Shown piece by piece: positions 7,064-14,507 of a stretch of DNA of 16,968 nucleotides; the first letter of the stretch is position 1, and every line of letters starts with the position of its first letter. The position numbers and the translations under genes were made by a program. The DNA is from Synergistaceae bacterium (lineage in GTDB: Bacteria > Synergistota > Synergistia > Synergistales > Aminobacteriaceae). The stretch spans positions 1 to 16,968 of the forward strand of contig JAISSA010000257.1 of NCBI GenBank assembly GCA_031273365.1. The letters are read 5' to 3'. Below the pieces are notes generated by a model. That model was not told the DNA's origin, did no database searches, and worked only from the letters and a program-made list of their open reading frames with translations.

Positions 7064-7113
7064 TATATAAGCCTCCTCCGGGTTCACCCCTCCGGCCCCA
7101 CAGGCGTGGCCCT

Positions 7114-7147
7114 GCCTCTCAGTATTTTATGCTAATATGTCGCTTTT
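7114..7147 (-). promoter_or_regulatory. Cassette upstream repeat, copy B
   Basis: Partner of 4087-4120, with 29 of 34 positions identical and the same orientation. It lies ~70 bp upstream of the winged-helix gene. The flanking GTGGGGC and TGAACnCC words are also partly shared on the gene side, so the shared module may extend to ~60 bp. Confidence 0.5.
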
Positions 7148-7148
7148 C

Positions 7149-7175
7149 TCTATACTAATGACGACACAATGTCAA
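7149..7175 (-). promoter_or_regulatory. Candidate cassette promoter
   Basis: On the minus strand a perfect TTGACA (7170-7175) is followed after 15 bp by TATAGA (7149-7154). The spacing is shorter than ideal. It lies ~105 bp upstream of the first cassette gene, just before copy B of the repeat, and a short palindrome GACACAATGTC overlaps the -35. Confidence 0.4.
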
Positions 7176-7182
7176 TAACAAC

Positions 7183-8100
7183 TTAAAGCCAAAACCGTGG
7201 GGCTCCGCCCCACACCCCGCAGGGGACTTGTCCCCTGACCCCGTTATTTTTTTTCCACTTGCCCAGGTGTTTCGTCAGAAAAGCGTCCAGCGCCGGGACG
7301 TAGATGTCCCAGGAATCCTGAAAGCCCTCGTTGTGGCTTCCGTGGATTTCGACGAACGTTTTTTCGCTCGCCACGGCGTCGTAGAGGCGTTTGCCCAGTT
7401 TGAAGAGTACGGTCCGGTCGTCGGGACTGTGAATAGAGAGCACGGGAACGGTCAGAGTGGCGGCGACCTCGGCGGAGTTCCATACGTCGCCGATAAGGAG
7501 GCGCATCAGAGGGGCCAGAAAGTCGAGCCGCACCATCTCGGGGAGGGAGGAAAACGTGGACTCCAGTATCAGAGCACGGGGTTTCACGTAACGCATCAGG
7601 TCCATGGCGACAGCCCCGCCCAGCGAGCGGCCGAACACGACGATCTCATCGGCGGGCACGCCTTTTTCCTCCGTCAGCCAATTCCACGCGGCAAGGGCGT
7701 CGAGCGTCACGCCGGGGACCGAACGCCGGCCTCCGCTGCGGCCGTAGCCCCTGTAGTCGATGATCAGGACGGAGAGCCCCAGATCGTGGAAGATTTCGAT
7801 GGAGTCGAGACGCCACGAAATATTGCCGGCGTTTCCGTGAAAGAAAAGCAGCGTCCCCCGCGCGTTCGGGGCGGGAACGTACCAGCCATGAATGCGGACG
7901 TCGTCCGACGTCGTCAGAAAAACGTCCTCGAAGGGCATGTTGAACGCCCGCGGCATCGCCTCGATCGTCGCCGTCGGCATAAAAACGAGCCACGGCAGCA
8001 GGAGGCGCAGGCCGAAAAACACAAACACGAAAAGCAGGAAAAACCACAGGGCGCTGTAAGACTTCTGTGCCCCGACTTCTTTGTTATTTTCGTTATCCAT
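7183..8100 (-). CDS. Membrane-anchored alpha/beta hydrolase (Bem46/ABHD13-like)
   Basis: A 305-residue protein. Residues ~17-41 are a single hydrophobic segment, so the enzyme is probably tethered to the membrane. The hydrolase core shows HGNAGN (oxyanion region, ~88), IDYRGYGRS, the nucleophile elbow GRSLGG (S159), SPDDR (D227) and GSHNEG (H256), a complete Ser-Asp-His set. The substrate is unknown; relatives are putative esterases or lipases. The ATG at 8100 shares its A with the prmC stop (TGATG) and has AAGGGG nine bases upstream; a GTG at 8124 is possible. The last ~20 residues are read from a hairpin repeat: after LGKWKK the frame passes an eight-A run, and one more A would give K and then TAA at once. 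The natural end is probably there. Confidence 0.88.
   Translation of the reverse strand: MDNENNKEVGAQKSYSALWFFLLFVFVFFGLRLLLPWLVFMPTATIEAMPRAFNMPFEDVFLTTSDDVRIHGWYVPAPNARGTLLFFHGNAGNISWRLDSIEIFHDLGLSVLIIDYRGYGRSGGRRSVPGVTLDALAAWNWLTEEKGVPADEIVVFGRSLGGAVAMDLMRYVKPRALILESTFSSLPEMVRLDFLAPLMRLLIGDVWNSAEVAATLTVPVLSIHSPDDRTVLFKLGKRLYDAVASEKTFVEIHGSHNEGFQDSWDIYVPALDAFLTKHLGKWKKNNGVRGQVPCGVWGGAPRFWL
7197..7236 (-). terminator. Double-hairpin element, probable terminator of the housekeeping operon
   Basis: Two stem-loops lie side by side: GTGGGGC/GCCCCAC (7197-7203 with 7207-7213) and AGGGGAC/GTCCCCT (7221-7227 with 7230-7236). On the minus strand the first is followed by GGTTTTGG, a short T stretch. 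The arrangement looks like a dispersed intergenic element. Here it is read as the C-terminus of the hydrolase because no stop precedes it. Confidence 0.55.
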
Positions 8101-9008
8101 CACATCGAGCCCCTTTTCTCCCACGCCATGCAGCGGGGAATGCCGGCATAATCCCTCACTTCCTTCACGAGCTTCAGCGCGGGGGGCGTCGTCGCCCTCA
8201 TTTTTTCGGCCTGCGCCGCGTCGCCGATCTCAAGCAGCAGATGTCCCCCCGGCTTCAGCCAGAGCGGGGCGTACCGGAACAGCAGACGATAAAAGTCCAT
8301 GCCGTCCTCTCCGCCGTCGAGGGCCATGCGGGGTTCGTGATCCCGGACCTCCCGCATCAGGTTGGGAATATCGCCCGTCGGAATGTAGGGAGGATTGCTC
8401 ACGACGAGATCCGGTAGAGGCGACCTCCCCGCAGCGGGAACGACGGGCGCGGCAAAAATGTCCTCCGGCGTTTGCGAGTGCCACAGGAAAGCCCGCCCAA
8501 GCACTCCGTGACGGGCCGCGTTTTTCCAGGCCTGCTGCAGGGACAGTGGATTTTTTTCGGCCATGACGGCCGTCGTCAGGGGACGCTCCAGAAGCAGGGT
8601 GATCGCGATGCACCCGCTGCCCGTTCCCCAGTCGAGAAAGACAGGGGGTGCGGAAGAGGGCAGAAACTCCAGCGCCAGCTCCACCAGAAGCTCCGTTTCC
8701 GGGCGGGGGATCAGGACGCCCTTTTTCGTCTCGAACGGCCTGCCATAAAAGTACGTCTCGCCCAGGACGTACTGCAGCGGCTCTCCGTTCACCCGTCGCC
8801 TGACCGCCTCTCCGGCGGAAAAAATTTGAGCGTCCGTCAGGATCCTTTCCGGGCGCCCCAAAAGCGCCGCGCGGGTACAGTCGAGGAGGCGGATCAGTAT
8901 CGAATCCGCCTCCCCCGCGCAATTTTCCGTGCCCGCACCCCTCAGTTCCCTCATCAGAGAACGCCGCACCGCGGCGACGGAGGAGGAGAGCGGCGGCGTC
9001 CCCGTCAT
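8100..9008 (-). CDS. prmC: Peptide chain release factor N5-glutamine methyltransferase PrmC
   Basis: A 302-residue enzyme that methylates the glutamine of the GGQ motif in release factors, using S-adenosylmethionine. The N-terminal helical domain carries GEPLQYVLGETYFYGRPF; the Rossmann part has LIPRPETELLVE, the SAM loop DWGTGSGC (126-133, with W where L or V is usual) and the catalytic NPPYIP (NPPY at 205-208). The start is the ATG at 9008 that overlaps the prfA stop as ATGA. The long open frame upstream of it, within prfA, is only a shadow. Its direct coupling to the gene of its own substrate, RF1, is the classic arrangement. Confidence 0.95.
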   Translation of the reverse strand: MTGTPPLSSSVAAVRRSLMRELRGAGTENCAGEADSILIRLLDCTRAALLGRPERILTDAQIFSAGEAVRRRVNGEPLQYVLGETYFYGRPFETKKGVLIPRPETELLVELALEFLPSSAPPVFLDWGTGSGCIAITLLLERPLTTAVMAEKNPLSLQQAWKNAARHGVLGRAFLWHSQTPEDIFAAPVVPAAGRSPLPDLVVSNPPYIPTGDIPNLMREVRDHEPRMALDGGEDGMDFYRLLFRYAPLWLKPGGHLLLEIGDAAQAEKMRATTPPALKLVKEVRDYAGIPRCMAWEKRGSM

Positions 9009-10078
9009 ATCTCCAGGTGGTGCAGCCGTTCCGTCTGTTCCGCCAGCGTCATCGCGTCGATCATCTCGTACAGGTCCCCGTCCAGATAGTAGTCCAGCTT
9101 GTAGAGCGTGAAGCTGATCCGGTGATCCGTGATGCGGTTCTGCGGATAGTTGTAGGTGCGGATGCGCTCCGACCGGTCGCCCGATCCAATCTGTCCCCGT
9201 CGTTCGGAGGCCACTTCGGAGACCTGTTTTTGCATCTCCATGTCGTAGAGCTTCGTTTTGAGGTAGGTCATGGCTCTGGCGCGATTTTTTATCTGCGAGC
9301 GCTCGTCCTGACACGTGACGACGATGCCCGTTGGAAGGTGGGTGATGCGCACCGCGGAGTCCGTCATGTTGACGTGCTGCCCTCCCGCCCCGCTCGATCG
9401 ATAGGTGTCGATTTTCAGGTCCTCGCTGCGGATCTCCACCTCGACGTCGTCGACCTCCGGCAGCACGGCGACCGTCGCCGCGGAGGTATGGATGCGCCCG
9501 CTGGCCTCGGTGGCGGGGACGCGCTGCACGCGATGCACCCCGCTTTCGAACTTGAGGCTGCTGTACGCTCCCTCGCTGTCGATACGGAAGATGATTTCTC
9601 TGTAGCCGCCGATCCCCGTCTCGTTGGAGTCCAGAACCTCCATGCGCCACCTCTGACGCTCGCAGAATCGGTTGTACATGCGGTAGAGGTCGGAGGCGAA
9701 AAGCGCGGCCTCCTCTCCGCCGGTGCCGGCGCGAATTTCCACGATAACCCGCTTCTCGTCGTTGGGGTCCTTCGGCAGAAGCAACAGCTTCAGCTCGTCC
9801 TCAAAACCGTCGATCTGCGGCTCCAGACGCGCGATCTCCTCGCCGGCCAGCGCCTCCATATCGACGTCCCCGCTCCTGAGAAGCTCCCGGGCCTCGGCGA
9901 TGTCCCGGCGAATCGAACGGTACCTGCGAAATTTTTCGACCACGGGCTCCAGTTGAGCATGTTTTTTCCCAAGAGACTGGAGTTCTCTGAGATTTGCGGT
10001 AACGGTCGGGTCGGCCATCTTCCTCTCGACTTCGAGGTAATCCTCTTCCAGGGCTTTCAGTTTGCTTTCCAGGTCCAT
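9005..10078 (-). CDS. prfA: Peptide chain release factor 1 (RF1)
   Basis: A 357-residue, full-length class I release factor that reads UAA and UAG. The codon-recognition motif is the RF1-type PAT (188-190), not the SPF of RF2, and the peptidyl-hydrolysis loop GAGGQHVN carries GGQ at 232-234. RAGTGGEEAALFA and RVQRVPATEASGRIHTS are family blocks. The ATG at 10078 has GGAG upstream. It starts five bases after the DUF1385 gene's stop and ends in an ATGA overlap with prmC. Confidence 0.97.
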   Translation of the reverse strand: MDLESKLKALEEDYLEVERKMADPTVTANLRELQSLGKKHAQLEPVVEKFRRYRSIRRDIAEARELLRSGDVDMEALAGEEIARLEPQIDGFEDELKLLLLPKDPNDEKRVIVEIRAGTGGEEAALFASDLYRMYNRFCERQRWRMEVLDSNETGIGGYREIIFRIDSEGAYSSLKFESGVHRVQRVPATEASGRIHTSAATVAVLPEVDDVEVEIRSEDLKIDTYRSSGAGGQHVNMTDSAVRITHLPTGIVVTCQDERSQIKNRARAMTYLKTKLYDMEMQKQVSEVASERRGQIGSGDRSERIRTYNYPQNRITDHRISFTLYKLDYYLDGDLYEMIDAMTLAEQTERLHHLEI

Positions 10079-10082
10079 GCTC

Positions 10083-11099
10083 TCACTCCATCGCTTCGTT
10101 CTGTTCGGAAACGGCCCCTTTTACGTTCAGGGCCATATCCAGAGAGGTCAGCGCGATCTCGATCTGCCCGAGGTTGGGCTCGCGGGTCGTCAGGTACTGC
10201 AGGGAAAGGACGGGGTACATCAGAAGCCTTCCGATCAGCCCCGCTTTCGAGGTCACGCGTATAATTTCGTAGGAGATTCCGATCACCAGCGGCAGCAAAA
10301 CGACGCGAGACCCGATGCGCCACGCCAGGCTGCCCCGCCCGGCGCAGGAAAAGACCACGATGCTGATGAGAATGGCGATCAGCAGAAACGAGGTCCCGCA
10401 GCGCGGATGAATGCGCGACTGGGAGGCCACCAGCTGCGGCGTCATCTCCAGTTCGCTTTCGAAGGCGTTGATGGTCTTGTGCTCCGCCCCGTGATAACGA
10501 AACACCTCCCGGATATCCTTCATCAGGCCGATCAGCGCGACGTAGGCGACGAAGATCACCCCCCGCGCCACCCCTTCCAGCACGTTGTGCGTCATGACGG
10601 ACAACGCGAAAAAAGAGCCCGCTTTCTCCGAGAGCCACAGAGGCAGAGCGATGAAAAGGCCGACGACGGCGAAAATTCCAAGCGCGACCGCGATAAAAAG
10701 ATCACGGCTCGTCAGCTTTTCATCGCTCTGGCTGAGGGCGATTTCCGCCGAGCGGTTGAGGGCCCGGAACCCCGTGCCCATCATCTCGACCATGGTGACA
10801 AAACCCCGCACCAGAGGCAACTTCCACGGGTAGCGCTTCGTGCGGGAGGAGTTGCTCCAGCTTTCCTTAAAAATTCCTCCGTCCGGCCGCCGAACGGCCA
10901 GTCCCCACAGGTCGGCGCCCTTCATCAGAACCCCCTCGATCACGGCCTGCCCGCCGATCGGAAGCCTGCGCGCTTCTCCTGTCCATAGATTTAAAAAAAA
11001 CCATAGATTTAAAAAAAACCGGAGATGCAAAAAGAAATTCCAAAACAGGGCAAGCGTCAGACACGTCCTAATCCGTTTCAGTTTTGGCTTCAGATTCAA
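10083..11099 (-). CDS. DUF1385 (YqhQ-like) integral membrane protein
   Basis: The family core begins at IGGQAVIEGVLMKG and includes the hallmark RYHGAEHKTINAFE (HGAEH ~203-207) and HPRCGTSF. There are several membrane segments (~133-155, ~175-195, ~236-253, ~264-280). Members are predicted metal-binding membrane proteins of unknown function and commonly sit beside prfA/prmC. The start is set by GGAGG (11106-11110), six bases before a TTG at 11099, giving 338 residues and a 32-bp overlap with thyX; the ATG at 11210 lies deep inside thyX and is unlikely. The N-terminus adds a hydrophobic stretch, ALFWNFFLHLRFFLNLW and a further FFLNLW, built from an 18-bp duplication and not usual for the family. 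Adjacent ATGs are in another frame. Confidence 0.85.
   Translation of the reverse strand: MNLKPKLKRIRTCLTLALFWNFFLHLRFFLNLWFFLNLWTGEARRLPIGGQAVIEGVLMKGADLWGLAVRRPDGGIFKESWSNSSRTKRYPWKLPLVRGFVTMVEMMGTGFRALNRSAEIALSQSDEKLTSRDLFIAVALGIFAVVGLFIALPLWLSEKAGSFFALSVMTHNVLEGVARGVIFVAYVALIGLMKDIREVFRYHGAEHKTINAFESELEMTPQLVASQSRIHPRCGTSFLLIAILISIVVFSCAGRGSLAWRIGSRVVLLPLVIGISYEIIRVTSKAGLIGRLLMYPVLSLQYLTTREPNLGQIEIALTSLDMALNVKGAVSEQNEAME
10985..11020 (-). repeat. 18-bp tandem duplication with eight-T runs in the DUF1385 N-terminus
   Basis: Two identical 18-bp units (10985-11002, 11003-11020; plus-strand form ATAGATTTAAAAAAAACC) encode FFLNLW twice. A diverged third unit before them encodes FFLHLR. Each holds eight identical bases in a row, so slippage in replication or transcription is easy here. 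Confidence 0.9.
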
Positions 11100-11796
11100 G
11101 GAGATCCTCCATATTTTTGTATGGCCTGCCGCAGGGTCGGGATTCCCGACATTCTCCTTCCCGTACGCAGGAAGGGCCCGCCGTTTCAAAGATGACGGGC
11201 GCCGCGGCACGGCAGGAGACGAGCATCAGGCGGGCAAGAGTCCGTATTTCCCACTGCGCCCTGCGGCACAGTCTGAGAGCGAAAAAATGATGGAGTTCGC
11301 GGGCGTTCATCGTGAGAACAAGGCGGGTTTCCCAGCCGTGGGGAAGGATGAAACGCGCGTCCTCCGCCGGAACGCCCATTTCGACGAGGCGTCGGCAGGC
11401 CTCGTGAGCCGCCTTCACCTGTCCCTCGAAAAGCGCCCTTGCCTGAGGGTTGCCCGCGATCGTCGGAGGCAGGACGACCGCTTCCGCGTCCATCCTGACG
11501 TAGCGCTGGCTCTGCTGGCTGAAGCTGGCCACCCGGTGGCGCACCAGCTGATGCGAGGCCACCCGGCTGAGTCCGTCCACTCCAAAGGTGAAGGAGGCGT
11601 GCTCGAAGGGGGAGTGGTGCCCGCTGCGCCAGAGTTCCGCCAGAAGCCCCCTCGAAAGTTTCGCCGACTCGCGCTCCAGCAGGTCGGACGCGGCGACGTC
11701 GCTGTAGCAGATGCGGGCCGCCGCCGCGACGAGTTCGTCGGGTTCAGGTGTATGTGCCAGAAGAAAAACCTTGCAGACGGAAGGCTCAGAAGGCAT
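11068..11796 (-). CDS. thyX: Flavin-dependent thymidylate synthase ThyX
   Basis: A 242-residue enzyme that makes dTMP from dUMP using methylene-tetrahydrofolate, FAD and NADPH. The signature RHRx7S is present as RHRVASFSQQS (R86 to S96), preceded by HSPFEHASFTF and followed by PHGWETRLVLTMNARELHHFFALRL, the family's substrate-binding blocks. The extra C-terminal tail after ~205 is Cys/Arg-rich and poorly conserved. The ATG at 11796 lies only nine bases beyond the terminator hairpin of rpmE and has no recognisable ribosome binding site. No other start fits better. Confidence 0.95.
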   Translation of the reverse strand: MPSEPSVCKVFLLAHTPEPDELVAAAARICYSDVAASDLLERESAKLSRGLLAELWRSGHHSPFEHASFTFGVDGLSRVASHQLVRHRVASFSQQSQRYVRMDAEAVVLPPTIAGNPQARALFEGQVKAAHEACRRLVEMGVPAEDARFILPHGWETRLVLTMNARELHHFFALRLCRRAQWEIRTLARLMLVSCRAAAPVIFETAGPSCVREGECRESRPCGRPYKNMEDLLESEAKTETD

Positions 11797-11804
11797 GGAA
11801 CGTT

Positions 11805-11829
11805 AAAAAGGGGCTTTCGTAGCCCCTTT
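11805..11829 (-). terminator. Rho-independent terminator between rpmE and thyX
   Basis: A nine-bp stem AAAGGGGCT/AGCCCCTTT (11821-11829 with 11807-11815) has a five-base loop and is followed on the minus strand by TTTTT. The rpmE stop codon lies within the stem. Downstream genes need readthrough or their own promoter. Confidence 0.85.
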
Positions 11830-12067
11830 ACCCCTGTTTTTCGGTGGTTTCTTTTTGGCCGTAGTTGATGCCGGCGTACTTCTTCTGGAATTTTTCGAGG
11901 CGCCCATCCGTCAATACCCTGCTGCCCCGTTTTCCGGAGTAGAAAGGGTGACACTGAGAACAGACTCCCACCCGCATTTCCTTCTGCGTGGAGCGGGTCG
12001 TAAAGGCATTCCCGCAGGCGCAGCTCACTTTGCACTCCTGATAGCCGGGATGAATTTCTTTTTTCAT
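11828..12067 (-). CDS. rpmE: 50S ribosomal protein L31, zinc-binding form
   Basis: A 79-residue L31 of the large ribosomal subunit. It begins MKKEIHPGYQECKVSCACG and continues to VGVCSQCHPFYSGK, so the zinc-binding cysteines of the C+ type are kept. The ATG at 12067 follows GGAGGTG at about six bases; an in-frame upstream ATG at 12076 lacks this. It lies 24 bp after rpsO and very likely shares its promoter; a strong terminator overlaps its stop. Confidence 0.96.
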   Translation of the reverse strand: MKKEIHPGYQECKVSCACGNAFTTRSTQKEMRVGVCSQCHPFYSGKRGSRVLTDGRLEKFQKKYAGINYGQKETTEKQG

Positions 12068-12091
12068 AATGAACACCTCCAGCGTGAAAAA

Positions 12092-12358
12092 CTAATGCCG
12101 CAGTCCCAAACGTTCGATCAGGCTGCGGTAGCGATTGAAGTCCTTGTCCTTCAGGTAGCGCAAAAGTCTTCTGCGCTGACCGACCATCTTCAGAAGTCCC
12201 CGGCGGGAGTGAAAATCCTTCGTGTGGATCTTCAGATGCTCCGTCAGCTCCCTTACCCTCTCGGTCAGCACCGCAACCTGAACCTCGGGGGAACCGGTAT
12301 CGGACTCGTGCGTCCTGTAGGCCCCTATGATTTCCTGTTTTTTTTCTTTTCGGATCAC
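12092..12358 (-). CDS. rpsO: 30S ribosomal protein S15
   Basis: An 88-residue S15, which binds 16S rRNA early in 30S assembly. KEKKQEIIGAYRTHESDTGSPEVQVA and DFHSRRGLLKMVGQRRRLLRYL are signature stretches, and length is normal. The start is a GTG at 12358 with AGGTGA upstream. An ATG farther upstream at 12421 would add a 21-residue tail not seen in S15. Confidence 0.96.
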   Translation of the reverse strand: MIRKEKKQEIIGAYRTHESDTGSPEVQVAVLTERVRELTEHLKIHTKDFHSRRGLLKMVGQRRRLLRYLKDKDFNRYRSLIERLGLRH

Positions 12359-12436
12359 AAATATCACCTCTCCAATAGGTTGCCGCGACCTGCGATGCGC
12401 GTCGATCCTCGGGACGCACATCCCGGCGTCGGGCCG
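12359..12436 (-). promoter_or_regulatory. Structured leader of rpsO, possible S15 autoregulation site
   Basis: The ~78-base transcribed leader is GC-rich and contains the hairpin CGGGA/TCCCG plus nested complementary words such as CGAC/GTCG. S15 represses its own mRNA in several bacteria through such leaders. The fold was judged by eye only. Confidence 0.35.
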
Positions 12437-12442
12437 AAAGGT

Positions 12443-12471
12443 ATATTATCACCGCCCCCCGTTATGCGCAA
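12443..12471 (-). promoter_or_regulatory. rpsO-rpmE promoter
   Basis: On the minus strand TTGCGC (12466-12471) and TAATAT (12443-12448) are 17 bp apart, with TGATAA preceding. The distance to the rpsO GTG is about 85 bp. Spacing is ideal and both hexamers are near consensus. Confidence 0.6.
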
Positions 12472-12511
12472 GCACCGGGGAAACGAACCGGAAGAACGGA
12501 GGCGGCGCATT

Positions 12512-14233
12512 TCAATGGGTGACGCCCATGACCTCTTCTATGCTGGTTATGCCGCTCAGGACCTTACTGAGCCCCGACTGTCGAAGCGTTTTCATGCCTT
12601 TTTTCACCGCCGCGGAACGGAGCCGGATGTTGTTTGTTCCCCCGAGAATCATTTCCCTCAGATCGTCGTCCATCACCATAATCTCGTAGATGCCGCTTCT
12701 TCCCCTGTAGCCCTGACGGCACTCGTTGCAGCCCGTCGCCTTCCACGCGCGCGAGCCGACGGGTATTTCGAGCGCCTCGCACGTGCGAAGGCTCATCCTG
12801 TACTCCTGTTTGCAGTATGGACATAATTTCCTGACGAGCCTCTGGGCGATCACTCCGGTAAGCGAGGCCGAAACGAGGAACGGCGGCACGCCCATCTCGA
12901 TCATGCGGGTCATGGCGCCGGGCGCGTCGTTCGTGTGGAGGCTCGACAGCACAAAATGTCCCGTGAGCGCCGAACGGATGGTGATTTGTGCGGTCTGTCC
13001 GTCTCGAATCTCCCCAACCATGATCTTGTCGGGGTCCTGGCGCAGAATGGAGCGCAGCGCGGACTCGAAACTCAGCCCGGCCCTTTCGTTGACGTGAATC
13101 TGGCTTATCCCGTCCAGCGAGTATTCGACGGGATCTTCGACCGTCATGATATTGACGCCCGGCTGGTTGATCTTTTCGAGTATGGAGTAAAGCGTCGTCG
13201 ACTTGCCGCTTCCCGTCGGACCGGTCACCAGAAGCACGCCCCATGAGGCCCCGCAAAAAAACTCGATCTTCTCCATCTCGTCGGAATCCAGACCCAGGCG
13301 TTCCAGACCCACCACCGAATTTTGGGGGTCCAGAACCCGCAGGACTATTTTTTCTCCCCGCGTCGTGGGAACGGAACTGACGCGAAGGTCGACGGAACGC
13401 CCTTCGAGCCGGATCAGCGTGCGCCCGTCCTGAGGGGCCCTTTTTTCAGCGATGTCCATGCCCGCCATGATCTTCATGCGTGAAGAAACGGCAGGATGCA
13501 GAGTCAGGGGATACTCGAAAACCGTGTAAAGGACCCCGTCCACCCGGTAGCGGATGCGCGCGCTCTGTCTGCATGGCTCGGCGTGGATGTCCGAGGTCCC
13601 CTCCCGCACGGCCTGCTTCAGGATATTGTCGACCAGCTGGATGACCGGCGCGTTGTTGGTTTCCGCCTCGCTGAAGAAATTCGTCGAAGAGGCGCTCCCG
13701 ATTTCCAGAATCGCGTCCTCCAGATTGCCCTGAAGGCTGTAAAGCCTGTCCAGGTTGCTTTCGATCTCCGAGGACGTCGTAACGCCCAGCCTGATCCTGC
13801 GCCCCGTGATGATGCCCACCTCATCCTGCGCCAGAAGATCCAGAGGGTCGGCCATGGCGACGAGCAGCATGTCCTCCTCGACGATGGAAAGGGGAACCAG
13901 CCGCAGACGTTTTGCGATGTTGCGGGGAATCGCCCTGATGGCCTCCGGCATGGGCTGGTAGCGCGTCAGGGTGAACAGAGGAAGCTCCAGCTGGGTCGAC
14001 AGGGCCTCGGCAAGCTTCATTTCCGTAATCGCCTCTCCGGAGACGAGAATTTCCCCGAGGCGTCCGCCCGCCGATTTCTGTTTTTGCAAAGCTCCATCCA
14101 GCTGTCTTTTGTCGATGGCTCCGCTTTGCATGAGAATCTCTCCCAGCCGGGGCATCGATTTTCTCGCGTCAAAGAAATTGACGGGCACAATCTCTCTGGA
14201 TTCGAAGGACGTCGTTCCTGTTTTTGTTCTCAT
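12512..14233 (-). CDS. pilB: GspE/PilB-type secretion ATPase
   Basis: About 573 residues from the ATG at 14233; the starts at 14350 (longer) and 14155 (shorter) are less likely because 573 is typical for PilB. It powers pilus assembly or type II secretion from the cytoplasmic face of the membrane. The N-terminal MshEN-like half (RLGEIL..., IPRNIAKRLRLVPL) is followed by EGTSDIHAEP, Walker A GPTGSGKST (338-346), the Asp box TVEDPVEY, Walker B IMVGEIRD (404-411), the His box GHFVLSSLHTNDA and a zinc tetracysteine CPYC...CNEC (471-505). No other pilus or secretion gene is in view, and it reads away from the purine operon. GspE and PilB cannot be told apart from one gene. No good ribosome binding site is visible at 14233. 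Confidence 0.88.
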   Translation of the reverse strand: MRTKTGTTSFESREIVPVNFFDARKSMPRLGEILMQSGAIDKRQLDGALQKQKSAGGRLGEILVSGEAITEMKLAEALSTQLELPLFTLTRYQPMPEAIRAIPRNIAKRLRLVPLSIVEEDMLLVAMADPLDLLAQDEVGIITGRRIRLGVTTSSEIESNLDRLYSLQGNLEDAILEIGSASSTNFFSEAETNNAPVIQLVDNILKQAVREGTSDIHAEPCRQSARIRYRVDGVLYTVFEYPLTLHPAVSSRMKIMAGMDIAEKRAPQDGRTLIRLEGRSVDLRVSSVPTTRGEKIVLRVLDPQNSVVGLERLGLDSDEMEKIEFFCGASWGVLLVTGPTGSGKSTTLYSILEKINQPGVNIMTVEDPVEYSLDGISQIHVNERAGLSFESALRSILRQDPDKIMVGEIRDGQTAQITIRSALTGHFVLSSLHTNDAPGAMTRMIEMGVPPFLVSASLTGVIAQRLVRKLCPYCKQEYRMSLRTCEALEIPVGSRAWKATGCNECRQGYRGRSGIYEIMVMDDDLREMILGGTNNIRLRSAAVKKGMKTLRQSGLSKVLSGITSIEEVMGVTH

Positions 14234-14406
14234 AATCACACTATAGAGGATCTGCTTTTTCTGCGACAGGATAAAAGTTCTTTGAGAAGATAAAGTAAAA
14301 TAGCCGGTCTTTGCGACGAGCCGGGTAAAAATAGCCCCGGGTTTGAGCATTTACACTTTTTTTAAAGGCTCCTGTTCCGGGGATCCCTTTTAGCGCGTTC
14401 TTACCT

Positions 14407-14412
14407 TATAAT
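14407..14412 (+). promoter_or_regulatory. Candidate -10 element of the purine operon
   Basis: A perfect TATAAT lies ~95 bp before the purE ATG. No good -35 is seen at 16-18 bp (TCCCTT), so an activator or a non-standard promoter may be involved. The 274-bp divergent gap (14234-14507) also has the AT-rich leader 14450-14476. I saw no purine riboswitch core. Confidence 0.45.
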
Positions 14413-14507
14413 CTTACCCTGTAACCGACCTTCCCCTGAGAGGATCGTCGTTTTAACTTTTATTTAATCTTTATTTGTGTCTCGGGAACTGGAAAGAGGG
14501 GGTGCGT

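Noticed and set aside
7100..7250. An insertion-sequence end or attachment site at the cassette border
   Set aside because: No transposase, integrase, terminal inverted repeat or tRNA gene is visible. Only the 34-bp direct repeat and a hairpin element are present.
9009..9650. Upstream extension of the prmC frame to 516 residues
   Set aside because: The added part is the shadow of prfA. The ATGA overlap at 9008 gives a normal PrmC length.
14413..14507. A purine riboswitch before purE
   Set aside because: I found no conserved junction core or the paired loops of that class in the short leader.
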